Source: CAIWCD01 sp043782365 (GTDB taxonomy: Bacteria; Myxococcota; Myxococcia; Myxococcales; 40CM-4-68-19). Taken from it: a DNA stretch of 14,945 bases. Position 1 is the stretch's first letter; each line of letters starts with the position of its first letter. The DNA is taken from assembly GCA_043782365.1 (NCBI GenBank), contig JAYWAO010000227.1:1-14945 (forward strand), read 5' to 3'. The position numbers were made by a program, and so were the translations under genes. Below the pieces are notes generated by a model that was not told where the DNA came from, ran no database searches, and saw nothing but the letters and a program-made list of their open reading frames with translations. Shown here piece by piece: positions 6,201 through 12,922 of this stretch.

Positions 6201-7622
6201 ATGACCACCGCGAACTCCGCTCGCCGCACCGCCGTCCGCCTGCCTGCTCTCGCAACGCTCGTCGCGACCGTCGCCTGCGGCTCGCTGGTGGGCAGCAACA
6301 ACGGCGCCTTCGACGCCGGCGTGCTCGACGCGCAGGACACCAAGGGCCTGCTCGCCGCCGTCGACGCGATGGGCGCCGCCAAGGACAAGCCCAAGCCGTT
6401 CGACGTGCAGTCGGCGATCGGAAACCTCTACTACGAGGGGGCCCGCTACCTCGACGCGGTGGACGCCTACCGGCTCGCGCTGGCGACCTCGCTGCCGATC
6501 GAGAACGAGCTGCTGGCGCTGGAGGCGAACGGCGTGAAGGCCGCCGCCGACCTGCCCATCGAGTGCCGCCGCTCGGGGACGACCTATGGCCTCGAGCAGA
6601 TCGCCGAGGCCGCGCGGAAGGTCGTCGCGACCGATCCCGCCAAGGCCCTGCGCTGCCTGCGCGAGGCGGTCGCGCCGGCCATCCTCGCCCGCGCGCGCCG
6701 CGGCAACGCGCTCTACCTCGCGGGCCAGCCCGACGGCGCGCTCGCCGAGCACAAGCGGGTGCTGCTCTTGGAGAAGGACTACCCGGAGTCGCTCTTCTTC
6801 GTCGGCGCCATCACGCTCGAGCAGAGCAAGGGCAACAAGGAGCAGCTGGAGGAGGGCAAGAAGTGGTGGCGGCGCCTGCTGGAGGTCGCGCCCGAGCACC
6901 CGCGCGCTGCCGTCGTCAAGGAGAGCCTGCCCAAGGCCGACGCGCTCTTCACGCCCAAGCCCGCCGGGCCGATGGTCGCTGGCGGCGGCAACGCGCTCCC
7001 CGCCGGCCACCCGCCGATCGCCGCGGGGCAGGCCTCGCCCGGCCCCGTGCGCCCCGACGCGCAGCTCCCGCCGAACCACCCGCCGCTCGACGGCTCTCCC
7101 CCGGGAACGGTCGGCGGCAACATGCCCAACGCGCCGATGGCCCACTCCGGCGAGCAGGGCATCGCCGCGCCCTCGGGTCCGGCGGGCCAGGCCGGTCCCT
7201 CGGCCGAGACGGTGGCGGCGATGGAGGACGCGCTCCGCCAGACCGAGCGCACGCCCGAGATGGAGAAGGGCCTCGACGACCTCTGCAACCAGGCCGAGGT
7301 CGATCTCGACGCCGGCAAATACGCCGAGGCGCGCGGCAAGATCGTGCGGGTGATGCCGCTGCGGCCCAACGATCCGCGGACCGCGGCGATCATGGGCGCG
7401 GCGATGCGCGGCCTGGGCCGGGCCGAGATGGCCGAGCGGGTGCTGGGCACCGCGCTCGCCAAGGACCCGAACAACGCGCGCGCCAACTACGAGCTGGGTC
7501 TGCTCTACGCGTCGCGCGGCGACAAGACGAACGCCAAGAGCAAGTTCGAGGCGGTGCAGGCGGCCGACGCGAAGTTCGCGGCCGCGCACGGGGTCGCCGC
7601 GGAGCTGCAGAAGGTGAAGTAG
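6201..7622 (+). CDS. TPR-repeat lipoprotein with proline-rich centre
   Basis: Predicted 473-residue envelope protein. From the ATG at 6201 (preceded by GTGAGGA) there is a basic N-terminus, a hydrophobic stretch (about 12-25) and a lipobox-like TVAC with Cys26 as the probable lipidation site; Thr at -3 is not ideal. An upstream GTG at 6171 would only lengthen the signal region. Helical repeat segments follow: about 70-95 (NLYYEGARYLDAVDAYRLAL), about 170-235 (NALYLAGQPDGALAEH and the next repeat) and two to three TPRs from about 355 to the end (AGKYAEARGKIVRVMPLRPND, ARANYELGLLYASRGD). Between them, about 255-335, is a Pro/Gly/Ala-rich linker with two LP-x-x-HPP motifs around His270 and His293. 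TPR lipoproteins usually scaffold envelope complexes; the partner is unknown. GTGCTAAGG at 6171-6179 could hold a weak -10. Convergent with the next gene. Confidence 0.75.
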   Translation: MTTANSARRTAVRLPALATLVATVACGSLVGSNNGAFDAGVLDAQDTKGLLAAVDAMGAAKDKPKPFDVQSAIGNLYYEGARYLDAVDAYRLALATSLPIENELLALEANGVKAAADLPIECRRSGTTYGLEQIAEAARKVVATDPAKALRCLREAVAPAILARARRGNALYLAGQPDGALAEHKRVLLLEKDYPESLFFVGAITLEQSKGNKEQLEEGKKWWRRLLEVAPEHPRAAVVKESLPKADALFTPKPAGPMVAGGGNALPAGHPPIAAGQASPGPVRPDAQLPPNHPPLDGSPPGTVGGNMPNAPMAHSGEQGIAAPSGPAGQAGPSAETVAAMEDALRQTERTPEMEKGLDDLCNQAEVDLDAGKYAEARGKIVRVMPLRPNDPRTAAIMGAAMRGLGRAEMAERVLGTALAKDPNNARANYELGLLYASRGDKTNAKSKFEAVQAADAKFAAAHGVAAELQKVK

Positions 7623-7667
7623 CGCGCAGCCGCCGTTGACCGGTCCGGCCCTGGCATGGGTGGCGGG

Positions 7668-8186
7668 CTACTGCTTGCTGCGCCGCTTGAACGACCAGGT
7701 GATCTCGAAGCGCGCGATCACCTCGCCGTCCTTTTGGGTGCCGACCGACTTCGCCACCAGCACCACCGGCTCGTCGCTGGCCGCGGCCTTCTCGATGGCG
7801 GCCCGCATCGCCGCGCCGCCGTCGAAGGTGAAGGTCGCCTTGGCGCTGCCCTTCTTGGTGAACTGCGCGCTGATCCCGGTCACCAGCGAGGCCATCGAGG
7901 CGCCGCTCTCCTCGATGAACCAGAGCGCCGCCATCCCCGTGGAGGCCTCCGCGGCCATCGCCTGCGCGGCGAAGTACATCGAGCCGAACGGGTTCTGCGT
8001 CTTCCACCCGGAGGGCAGCGAGACCTCGCACCGCTCCGCGTCGAGGCGCTCGACGCGCATCCCCGCGAAGGCCGCCAGCGGCAGCTTTGCCCAGAGCATC
8101 GCGGCGAACGCCGCCTTGGTGGTGACGAGCCTCTGCATCCGCTGCGCGCGGGTCCTGCTCGTTGCCGTCGCCGTCGCTGCTGCCAT
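7668..8186 (-). CDS. DUF4442 hot-dog-fold protein, possible thioesterase
   Basis: A 172-residue protein whose core resembles DUF4442, a hot-dog-fold family related to PaaI-type acyl-CoA thioesterases. Recognisable are KTQNPFGSMYFAAQAMAAE (about residues 63-81, the helix and active-site-like segment), GISAQFTKKGSAKATF and a C-terminal strand FEITWSFKRR. Substrate is unknown; short acyl-CoA or aryl-CoA hydrolysis is a family-level guess. The first 15 or so residues are Ala/Thr-rich and may not belong, so the Met at residue 17 is a possible alternative start. The annotated ATG shares one base with the aldolase stop (TGATG), which supports it as the start and implies coupling. It is the last gene of the minus-strand unit and converges on the TPR gene with 45 nt between them and no clear terminator. 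Confidence 0.72.
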   Translation of the reverse strand: MAAATATATSRTRAQRMQRLVTTKAAFAAMLWAKLPLAAFAGMRVERLDAERCEVSLPSGWKTQNPFGSMYFAAQAMAAEASTGMAALWFIEESGASMASLVTGISAQFTKKGSAKATFTFDGGAAMRAAIEKAAASDEPVVLVAKSVGTQKDGEVIARFEITWSFKRRSKQ

Positions 8187-8899
8187 CAGTCGGTCTCCCA
8201 GGATCTGCGCACGCGTGCCGTGGCCCGCTCCATCGCGGCGCGCCGCTGCTGATCGAGCAAGCGCACCTCGCTCTCGGGCAGCGGCACGGGCGGGCGTCTA
8301 AGTGTAGTCAAGAGCTGCACGCGCGCCACGCCCTCGAGCATCTCCATCAGGTCGCACGCCTCGAGGAGCGCGCTGCGGGGCGCGCGGCCCATCGCCAGCG
8401 CGCCGTGGCGCTCCATCAACACGCAGCTCGAGTCGCGCAGGTAGGGCCGGACGGCTTCGGCGACCGCGGGCCCGCCCGGCGTCGCGTAGACCGCGGTGGG
8501 CACGGGCCCGAGCGCGGTCACCGCCTCGGGCATGATCGGCAGCAGCGGCTCGCCAGAGAGCGTGAGGGCCACCGCGTGCGGCGGGTGCGCGTGCACCACC
8601 GCGAGGCAGTCGGGCCGCTCCTGGTAGCAGGCGAGGTGCAGCAGGAGCTCGCTGGAAGGCCGCTGCAGCTCGCTCTGCGGCTCGCCGTCGAGCCCGGTGA
8701 CGACCAGCTCTTCTTCTCGGAGGAAGCCCTTGTTCACCCCAGCCGGCGTGCAGAGGATACGCCGCGGCCCCAGGCGCGCGGAGAGGTTCCCCTCGCCGCC
8801 GTTGACGAGGCCGCGGGCATAGAGGCGGCGGCCCACCTCGATGAGCTGTGCGCGCAGCGTCCGCTCATCGGGCAGGTCGGGCAGCCGGACGAGGCTCAT
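8186..8899 (-). CDS. Class II aldolase/adducin-family protein (fuculose-1-phosphate aldolase-like)
   Basis: A 237-residue zinc-dependent class II aldolase, close in length and motifs to L-fuculose-1-phosphate aldolase, which cleaves a ketose 1-phosphate to DHAP and an aldehyde. Seen: GGEGNLSAR (34-42, phosphate pocket), the acidic residue Glu84 in PSSELLLH, zinc ligands His103 and His105 in VVHAHPPH, and His165 in MERHGALAMG. Related family members act on ribulose 5-phosphate (epimerase) or methylthioribulose 1-phosphate (dehydratase), so the substrate is open. The ATG sits in a 4-nt overlap with the kdsD stop, and the stop touches the DUF4442 start. No sugar kinase or fucose isomerase lies nearby, which argues against ordinary fucose catabolism. 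Open frame upstream of the ATG is a shadow of kdsD. Confidence 0.87.
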   Translation of the reverse strand: MSLVRLPDLPDERTLRAQLIEVGRRLYARGLVNGGEGNLSARLGPRRILCTPAGVNKGFLREEELVVTGLDGEPQSELQRPSSELLLHLACYQERPDCLAVVHAHPPHAVALTLSGEPLLPIMPEAVTALGPVPTAVYATPGGPAVAEAVRPYLRDSSCVLMERHGALAMGRAPRSALLEACDLMEMLEGVARVQLLTTLRRPPVPLPESEVRLLDQQRRAAMERATARVRRSWETD

Positions 8900-10008
8900 C
8901 CGAACAGCCTCGCCGCGAGGAGGTCCTGCACGTCGAGCAGCCCGACGGGCCTGCCGCTCGCGTCCACCACGGGCACCTGGTCGACCATCTTCTCGCGCAA
9001 GAGGTCCGCCGCGGTGACCGCGAGATCGTCCGGGTCCACGGTGCGCGGGGCCTTGCCCATCAACGACGAGACGGGCCGGGAGAAGTCGACGTGGCCCGCC
9101 TCGATCATCCGGCGCAGGTCGCCATCGGTAAAGATTCCTACCAACTTCCCCTGCGCGTCCACCACGCTGGTGGCGCCCGGCCGGCCCTCGGTGCGGGTCA
9201 TCACCGCCACCGCCTCGCTCAGCTTCGCGGTGGCGCGGCAGAGCGGATTCGCGCGCCCCGTGCGCATCACCTCGCGCACGCGCAGGAGCCTGCGGCCGAG
9301 CGCGCCGCCCGGGTGCAGCTCGGCGAACTGCTCCCGCGAGAAGCCGCGCCGGTGGAGCACGGTCATCGCCAGCGCGTCGCCGAGCGCGAGCAGCGCGATG
9401 GTGCTGGTGGTGGGCGCGAGCCCGAGCGGGCAAGCCTCGGGGTCGGGCCCGATCTCCAGGACCACCGCGGCCGCGCGGGCAAGCTGGGAGCGGGGATCCG
9501 AGGTCAGCGCGATGATCGGCAGCTTGAGGCGGGTAAGCGCCGGGAGCAGGCGCACCACCTCGTCGGTCTCGCCGGAGTTGGAGAGCGCGAGCACCAGATC
9601 GCCCGCGACCAGCCTGCCGAGGTCGCCGTGCAGCGCCTCGGCCGGGTGGAGGTAGAGCGAGGGCGTGCCCGTGGACGAGAGCGTGGCCGAGAGCTTCTGC
9701 GCGATGAAGCCCGGCTTGCCCATCCCGGTGACCACGGTGCGGCCGCCGGCCCGCGAGTGCGAGAGGACCAGCTCCACCGCGCGGGCGAACGAGCCGTTGA
9801 GGCGGGCGCCGAGCGCGCCGATCGCCGCCGCTTCGAGGCGGAGCACCTCGCGGGCGTAGGCGAGGTCGGCGCCGGCCTGGGCTGCGGCAGCAACTGGATG
9901 ACTCGCAGCGTGCTTCGACGCCCGCGCGGACGCCGAGGCCTTCAGCTCGGACTGCTTCGGGGCGGGCGCGACCGAGACGGTGGCCCTGCTGCGCGGGCGA
10001 GGAGGCAT
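8896..10008 (-). CDS. kdsD: D-arabinose-5-phosphate isomerase (KdsD/KpsF/GutQ family)
   Basis: Interconverts D-ribulose 5-phosphate and D-arabinose 5-phosphate, the precursor of KDO for LPS or capsule. The 370 residues comprise an N-terminal extension (about 1-42), a SIS domain (about 50-245) and two CBS domains (about 247-305 and 315-367). GMGKPG (95-100), SNSGETDE (143-150) and ELHPGGALGRRLL (230-242) are diagnostic. With an offset of 39, Lys98, Glu150, Glu191 and His232 match the E. coli active-site set Lys59, Glu111, Glu152 and His193. The extension is rich in Ala, Ser and basic residues, has no clear signal peptide, and may be an over-long start call. The gene overlaps the downstream aldolase by 4 nt. 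kdsA, kdsB and kdsC are not in view. Confidence 0.92.
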   Translation of the reverse strand: MPPRPRSRATVSVAPAPKQSELKASASARASKHAASHPVAAAAQAGADLAYAREVLRLEAAAIGALGARLNGSFARAVELVLSHSRAGGRTVVTGMGKPGFIAQKLSATLSSTGTPSLYLHPAEALHGDLGRLVAGDLVLALSNSGETDEVVRLLPALTRLKLPIIALTSDPRSQLARAAAVVLEIGPDPEACPLGLAPTTSTIALLALGDALAMTVLHRRGFSREQFAELHPGGALGRRLLRVREVMRTGRANPLCRATAKLSEAVAVMTRTEGRPGATSVVDAQGKLVGIFTDGDLRRMIEAGHVDFSRPVSSLMGKAPRTVDPDDLAVTAADLLREKMVDQVPVVDASGRPVGLLDVQDLLAARLFG

Positions 10009-10021
10009 TCGAGCCGCCGGA

Positions 10022-10027
10022 CTATCA
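10022..10027 (-). promoter_or_regulatory. Possible -10 element (TGATAG) of the kdsD operon
   Basis: On the minus strand TGATAG lies 13 nt before the kdsD ATG, with only weak -35 candidates (for example CTTTGC) upstream. The same hexamer in nearly the same position precedes dapD. A ribosome-binding site before kdsD is poor, which would fit a very short leader. Tentative. Confidence 0.28.
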
Positions 10028-10081
10028 CGGGCGAGAGTGCAGGCAAAGCCGCCGCAGCGGGGAGCCGCTACCCGGGAGCGC

Positions 10082-10402
10082 TCAGTACGGCGTCCCGTCC
10101 CGGTGGGTGAACTGCGCGACGCCGCTCGCGCCGACCGCCGCGCGCAGATCGAGCCCGGGGAACTCCGCGCCGTCGCCCTCGATGCGCGAGCTCACCGCCA
10201 GCAGCACCGCGTCGCGGTCCGAGCGGCTCTGCGCGTGGTGCGCGTCGGGGACGCCCGGCTTGAAGGCGCAGACGTCGCCCGCGCGCAGCGTCTCTTCGCC
10301 CGCGTCGGTGACGAGCACCACCTCGCCTTCGAGGACGATCACCAGCTCGTCGTCCTTGAAGTGCCAGTGGCGCTGGCTCGACGGGCGCGATACCCGCCTC
10401 AC
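10082..10402 (-). CDS. Small cupin-domain protein, N-terminally truncated
   Basis: A 106-residue single-domain cupin, if translated from the GTG at 10402. Motif 1 is present as RHWHFKDDELVIVLEG (His12, His14, Glu19, Gly26), followed by VVLVTDAGEETLRAGD and a partial motif 2, FKPGVPDAHH (normally FPAGVxDGHH), and a C-terminal HRDGTPY. Related cupins, as I recall them, run to about 150-160 residues, with some 45-50 more before the SSQRHWH segment. Here upstream frame continues to a TAG at 10487-10489 but encodes Gly/Arg-rich sequence without family character, and the motif-1 glycine is missing (Arg6). The lost part would overlap the fadR promoter. It may be a short working cupin or a 5'-clipped remnant. 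Function unknown. It is 73 nt before kdsD on the same strand. Confidence 0.6.
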   Translation of the reverse strand: MRRVSRPSSQRHWHFKDDELVIVLEGEVVLVTDAGEETLRAGDVCAFKPGVPDAHHAQSRSDRDAVLLAVSSRIEGDGAEFPGLDLRAAVGASGVAQFTHRDGTPY

Positions 10403-10464
10403 CCCTGAGCGAACCCCGTCCGCGCCCGCCCGGGGGCGTCTGTTCCCTGCGGCAAGCGATCCCC

Positions 10465-10493
10465 TTGACGCAGCGCCCCATCCGCCCTATCTG
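10465..10493 (+). promoter_or_regulatory. Predicted promoter of the fadR-etfBA operon
   Basis: TTGACG (10465-10470, five of six bases of the -35 consensus) is separated by exactly 17 nt from TATCTG (10488-10493, first three bases of the -10 consensus). A start about 7 nt downstream would fall at the centre of the adjacent inverted repeat. The -10 is weak, but the spacing and the operator placement support it. Confidence 0.6.
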
Positions 10494-10509
10494 AATGAGC
10501 CCTCATTCA
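10492..10509. promoter_or_regulatory. FadR-type operator, perfect inverted repeat
   Basis: TGAATGAG-CC-CTCATTCA, 8-bp arms with a 2-nt spacer, overlaps the end of the -10 and the predicted transcription start. It fits TGAATGA-N4-TCATTCA, the form of the FadR (TetR-type) box described in Bacillus subtilis, recalled from the literature rather than searched. The first gene downstream encodes a FadR-like TetR protein, so autoregulation with control of etfBA is the simple reading. Confidence 0.8.
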
Positions 10510-10528
10510 CCCGGGAGCCCGCTCGCCC

Positions 10529-11125
10529 TTGCAGGTCAAGGACCTCCAGCAGAAGGACAAGCGGGTCCGCATCCTCGCGGCGGCCGTCAAGGTCTTCGCC
10601 GAGAGGGGCTTCTTCACCGCCACCGTGGCCGAGATCGCGCGCGCCGCGGGGGTGGCCGACGGGACGATCTACCTCTACTTCAAGAGCAAGGAAGACCTCC
10701 TCGTCCGGCTCTTCGAGGACAAGATGTCGGAGCTCCTCGGGCACGCGAAGGCCGCGCTGGCCAAGGAGACGAGCGCCTCCGCGCGCCTGCGCCGCTTCAT
10801 CCAGCTCCACTTCTCGCTGGTCGAGAAGGAGCCCGACCTCGCGGCCGTGCTGATCGTCGAGCTGCGCCAGAGCGAGCTCGTCAAGGGCCTCGAGAAGGCC
10901 AAGCTGGCGGCGTATCTCGACCTGATCGGCGAGGTGGTCCGCGAGGGCCAGGCCTCGGGCGAGTTCCTCAAGGACACCTCGCCCGCGGTGGTCAAGCGCG
11001 CGGTCTTCGGCGCCCTCGACGAATTGGCCTTGGGCTGGCTGCTCAGCGGGCGTAAGACGCCCCTGAAAAAGGCGTCGGCCGAGCTGGCGACCCTGTTCGT
11101 GCGCGGTTTGAAGGCCTCGCAGTAG
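10529..11125 (+). CDS. fadR: TetR-family regulator, FadR-like (fatty-acid degradation repressor)
   Basis: A 198-residue TetR repressor. The DNA-binding domain (about 10-58) includes the helix-turn-helix TVAEIARAAGVADGTIYLYF and KSKEDLL. The C-terminal ligand domain has ELRQSELVKGL and FGALDELALGWLL, which resemble the FadR/YsiA branch of Bacillus. In B. subtilis that protein represses beta-oxidation genes, including etfB and etfA, and long-chain acyl-CoA releases it. The same order regulator-etfB-etfA and a matching operator are found here. The TTG start is the only one available: no in-frame ATG or GTG lies between it and an upstream stop, and GGGAG sits 11 nt before it. A 41-nt gap follows before etfB. 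The acyl-CoA ligand is inferred from the family. Confidence 0.85.
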   Translation: MQVKDLQQKDKRVRILAAAVKVFAERGFFTATVAEIARAAGVADGTIYLYFKSKEDLLVRLFEDKMSELLGHAKAALAKETSASARLRRFIQLHFSLVEKEPDLAAVLIVELRQSELVKGLEKAKLAAYLDLIGEVVREGQASGEFLKDTSPAVVKRAVFGALDELALGWLLSGRKTPLKKASAELATLFVRGLKASQ

Positions 11126-11153
11126 TGCCAACAGAGGCCAGGTCTGCAACCAG

Positions 11154-11161
11154 AAGGAAGG
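11154..11161 (+). promoter_or_regulatory. Strong ribosome-binding site for etfB
   Basis: AAGGAAGG ends 5 nt before the GTG at 11167. It decides the start over an in-frame GTG at 11125 that would add 14 residues unlike the family. It is the clearest Shine-Dalgarno in the window, consistent with high ETF output. Confidence 0.75.
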
Positions 11162-11166
11162 TACCC

Positions 11167-11967
11167 GTGAAGATCCTCGTGACCATCAAGCGAGTCGAAG
11201 ACTACGAGTCGAAGATCAAGGTGAAGCCGGACAACACCTGGATCGTCACCGACGGCGTCAACTACCGGGCGAACCCGTTTGACGAGATCGCCGTCGAAGA
11301 GGCGCTCCGCCTGCGCGACGCCAACGCCCCCAGCGAGGTGATCGCCGTCAGCGTCGGCCCCGCCGCCGCCAGCACCGAGCTGCGCAGCGCGCTGGCGATG
11401 GGCGCCGACAAGGGCATCCTGGTGAAGCAGGACGGCTGGGTCGACAGCGACGCCGTCGCCCGCTGCCTGCAGAAGCTGATCGAGCGCGAGCAGCCCGACC
11501 TGGTCCTGATGGGAAAGCAGGCGGTCGACGTCGATGACAACGTCACCGGCCAGCTGCTCGCCGAGTACCTCGGCTGGGGCCAGGCGACCTTTGCCTCGAA
11601 GAAGGAGTCGCTCGAGTCGCCCGAGGAGAAGGCCAAGAAGCCCGGGATCAAGCTCTCGGCCGACAAGAAGACGGCCCAGGTCGCGCGCGAGGTGGACGGC
11701 GGCCTGGAGGTGCTCGAGGTGCAGCTCCCCGCCATCGTCACCGTGGACCTGCGGCTCAACGTGCCGCGCTACGCCTCGCTGCCCAACATCATGAAGGCGA
11801 AGAAGAAGCCCGTGGAGGAGATCACGCCTGCCGCGCTGGGCGTCGACGTCACCCCGAAGGTCAAGGTCCTCAAGGTCGAGGCGCCCCCGGCGCGCAAGGC
11901 GGGCATCAAGGTTCCCGACGTCGCCACCCTGGTGCAGAAGCTGCACAACGAAGCGAAGGTGATCTGA
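11167..11967 (+). CDS. etfB: Electron transfer flavoprotein beta subunit
   Basis: Small subunit of the FAD/AMP-binding ETF heterodimer that takes electrons from acyl-CoA dehydrogenases and passes them to ETF-quinone oxidoreductase. The 266 residues start KILVTIKRVEDYESKIKV. Next come NYRANPFDEIAVEEALRL, a GKQAVDVDDNVTGQLLAEYLGW segment in the nucleotide-binding core, the PROSITE-type ETF-beta signature from VAREVDGG (172) to LPAIVT (192), and VPRYASLPNIMKAKKKP, which contributes to partner docking in the family. GTG start set by a strong AAGGAAGG. Only one base separates its stop from the etfA ATG. This looks like the two-subunit housekeeping ETF; no FixA/FixB-type bifurcating neighbours are visible. 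Confidence 0.96.
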   Translation: MKILVTIKRVEDYESKIKVKPDNTWIVTDGVNYRANPFDEIAVEEALRLRDANAPSEVIAVSVGPAAASTELRSALAMGADKGILVKQDGWVDSDAVARCLQKLIEREQPDLVLMGKQAVDVDDNVTGQLLAEYLGWGQATFASKKESLESPEEKAKKPGIKLSADKKTAQVAREVDGGLEVLEVQLPAIVTVDLRLNVPRYASLPNIMKAKKKPVEEITPAALGVDVTPKVKVLKVEAPPARKAGIKVPDVATLVQKLHNEAKVI

Positions 11968-11968
11968 A

Positions 11969-12922
11969 ATGACCACTATCCTGGTGATCGCGGAGCAATC
12001 GAAGGGTGTCCTCAAGAAGGCGTCGCTCAACGCCCTCGGGGCCGGCGCGCAGATCGCCGCGCGCACGGGCGGGGAGCTGCACGCGCTGGTGCTCGGCGCG
12101 GGCGCCGGCGAGGCTGCCAAGGCTGTCGCGGCGCACGCGAAGGTCGTCCACTTCGCCGAGGCCGGGTTCGAGCACGCGCTCGCCGAGACCCACTCGGCCG
12201 CCGCCATCGCCGCTGCCAAGGCCACCTCGGCCGGATATGTCGTCATTGCAGCGACGACCTATGGCAAGGACCTCGCGCCGCGCATCGCCGCGCGCCTCGG
12301 AGCCGGCATCGCCTCCGACGTGCTCGCGCTCGCGGGCTCCGGCGCGGCGGTGCACTTCAAGCGCGCCATGTGGGCCGGCAACGCGGTCGCCACGGTGGAG
12401 GTGACCACGCCGATCAAGGTGGTCACCGTCCGCGCCACCGACTTCGAGGCCTCTGCCGGCGGGCAGCCAGGCGCGGTGCAGGCGCTCGCCTTCGCCGCGC
12501 CGGCCGCCAAGACGAAGTTCGTCGAGTTCAACGAGGTGAAGAGCGCCCGTCCGGAGCTCACCGAGGCCAAGGCCGTCGTCTCCGGCGGCCGCGGCACCAA
12601 GGGCGACTTCAAGGACATCGAAGCCCTCGCCGACGTGCTCGGGGCCGCGGTGGGCGCGTCCCGCGCGGTGTGCGACGCGGGCTGGCAGCCCAATGATCTC
12701 CAAGTCGGCCAGACCGGCAAGGTGGTCGCGCCGGCGCTCTATGTCGCGGCTGGCATCTCGGGCGCCATCCAGCACCTCGCGGGCATGAAGGGCAGCAAGG
12801 TCATCGTCGCCATCAACAAGGACGCCGAGGCCCCGATCTTCTCGGTGGCGGACTACGGCCTGGTCGCCGACCTCTTCAAGGCGCTGCCCGAGCTGACGGC
12901 GGGCGTGAAGGCGTTGAAGTAG
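11969..12922 (+). CDS. etfA: Electron transfer flavoprotein alpha subunit
   Basis: FAD-binding subunit of ETF, 317 residues. The N-terminal domain (about 1-190) shares the ETF fold and opens with TTILVIAEQSKG. The C-terminal FAD domain (about 195-317) carries SGGRGTKG with Ser205 and Arg208, and the full ETF-alpha signature at residues 257-283 (LYVAAGISGAIQH...KVIVAIN), then PIFSVADYGLVADLF. Length and motifs are normal. The ATG follows the etfB stop after one base (TGA-A-ATG), so stoichiometric translation is likely. Partners (acyl-CoA dehydrogenases, ETF-QO) must be encoded elsewhere. The next gene starts directly at the base after the stop. Confidence 0.97.
   Translation: MTTILVIAEQSKGVLKKASLNALGAGAQIAARTGGELHALVLGAGAGEAAKAVAAHAKVVHFAEAGFEHALAETHSAAAIAAAKATSAGYVVIAATTYGKDLAPRIAARLGAGIASDVLALAGSGAAVHFKRAMWAGNAVATVEVTTPIKVVTVRATDFEASAGGQPGAVQALAFAAPAAKTKFVEFNEVKSARPELTEAKAVVSGGRGTKGDFKDIEALADVLGAAVGASRAVCDAGWQPNDLQVGQTGKVVAPALYVAAGISGAIQHLAGMKGSKVIVAINKDAEAPIFSVADYGLVADLFKALPELTAGVKALK

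Noticed and set aside
6174..7589. A 471-codon minus-strand frame opposite the TPR lipoprotein gene, and similar long frames opposite etfA/MBL (11906-13825).
   Set aside because: Composition is typical of codon-bias shadows, with no motifs, while the plus-strand frames have lipobox, TPR, ETF and MBL signatures.
7623..7667. GACCGGTC palindrome in the convergent gap as a bidirectional terminator.
   Set aside because: Only 8 bp, with no loop and no T-run on either strand; expected by chance in DNA of this composition.
8900..9433. Extension of the class II aldolase frame upstream of its ATG.
   Set aside because: This part is out of frame with, and fully inside, kdsD. The ATG overlapping the kdsD stop gives the normal family length.
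10068..10481. Second minus-strand frame (starting MGRCVKG) as the missing N-terminus of the cupin through a frameshift.
   Set aside because: Apart from a chance-looking TPPGG it has no cupin-like sequence, and joining it to the cupin frame does not restore a convincing N-terminal half.
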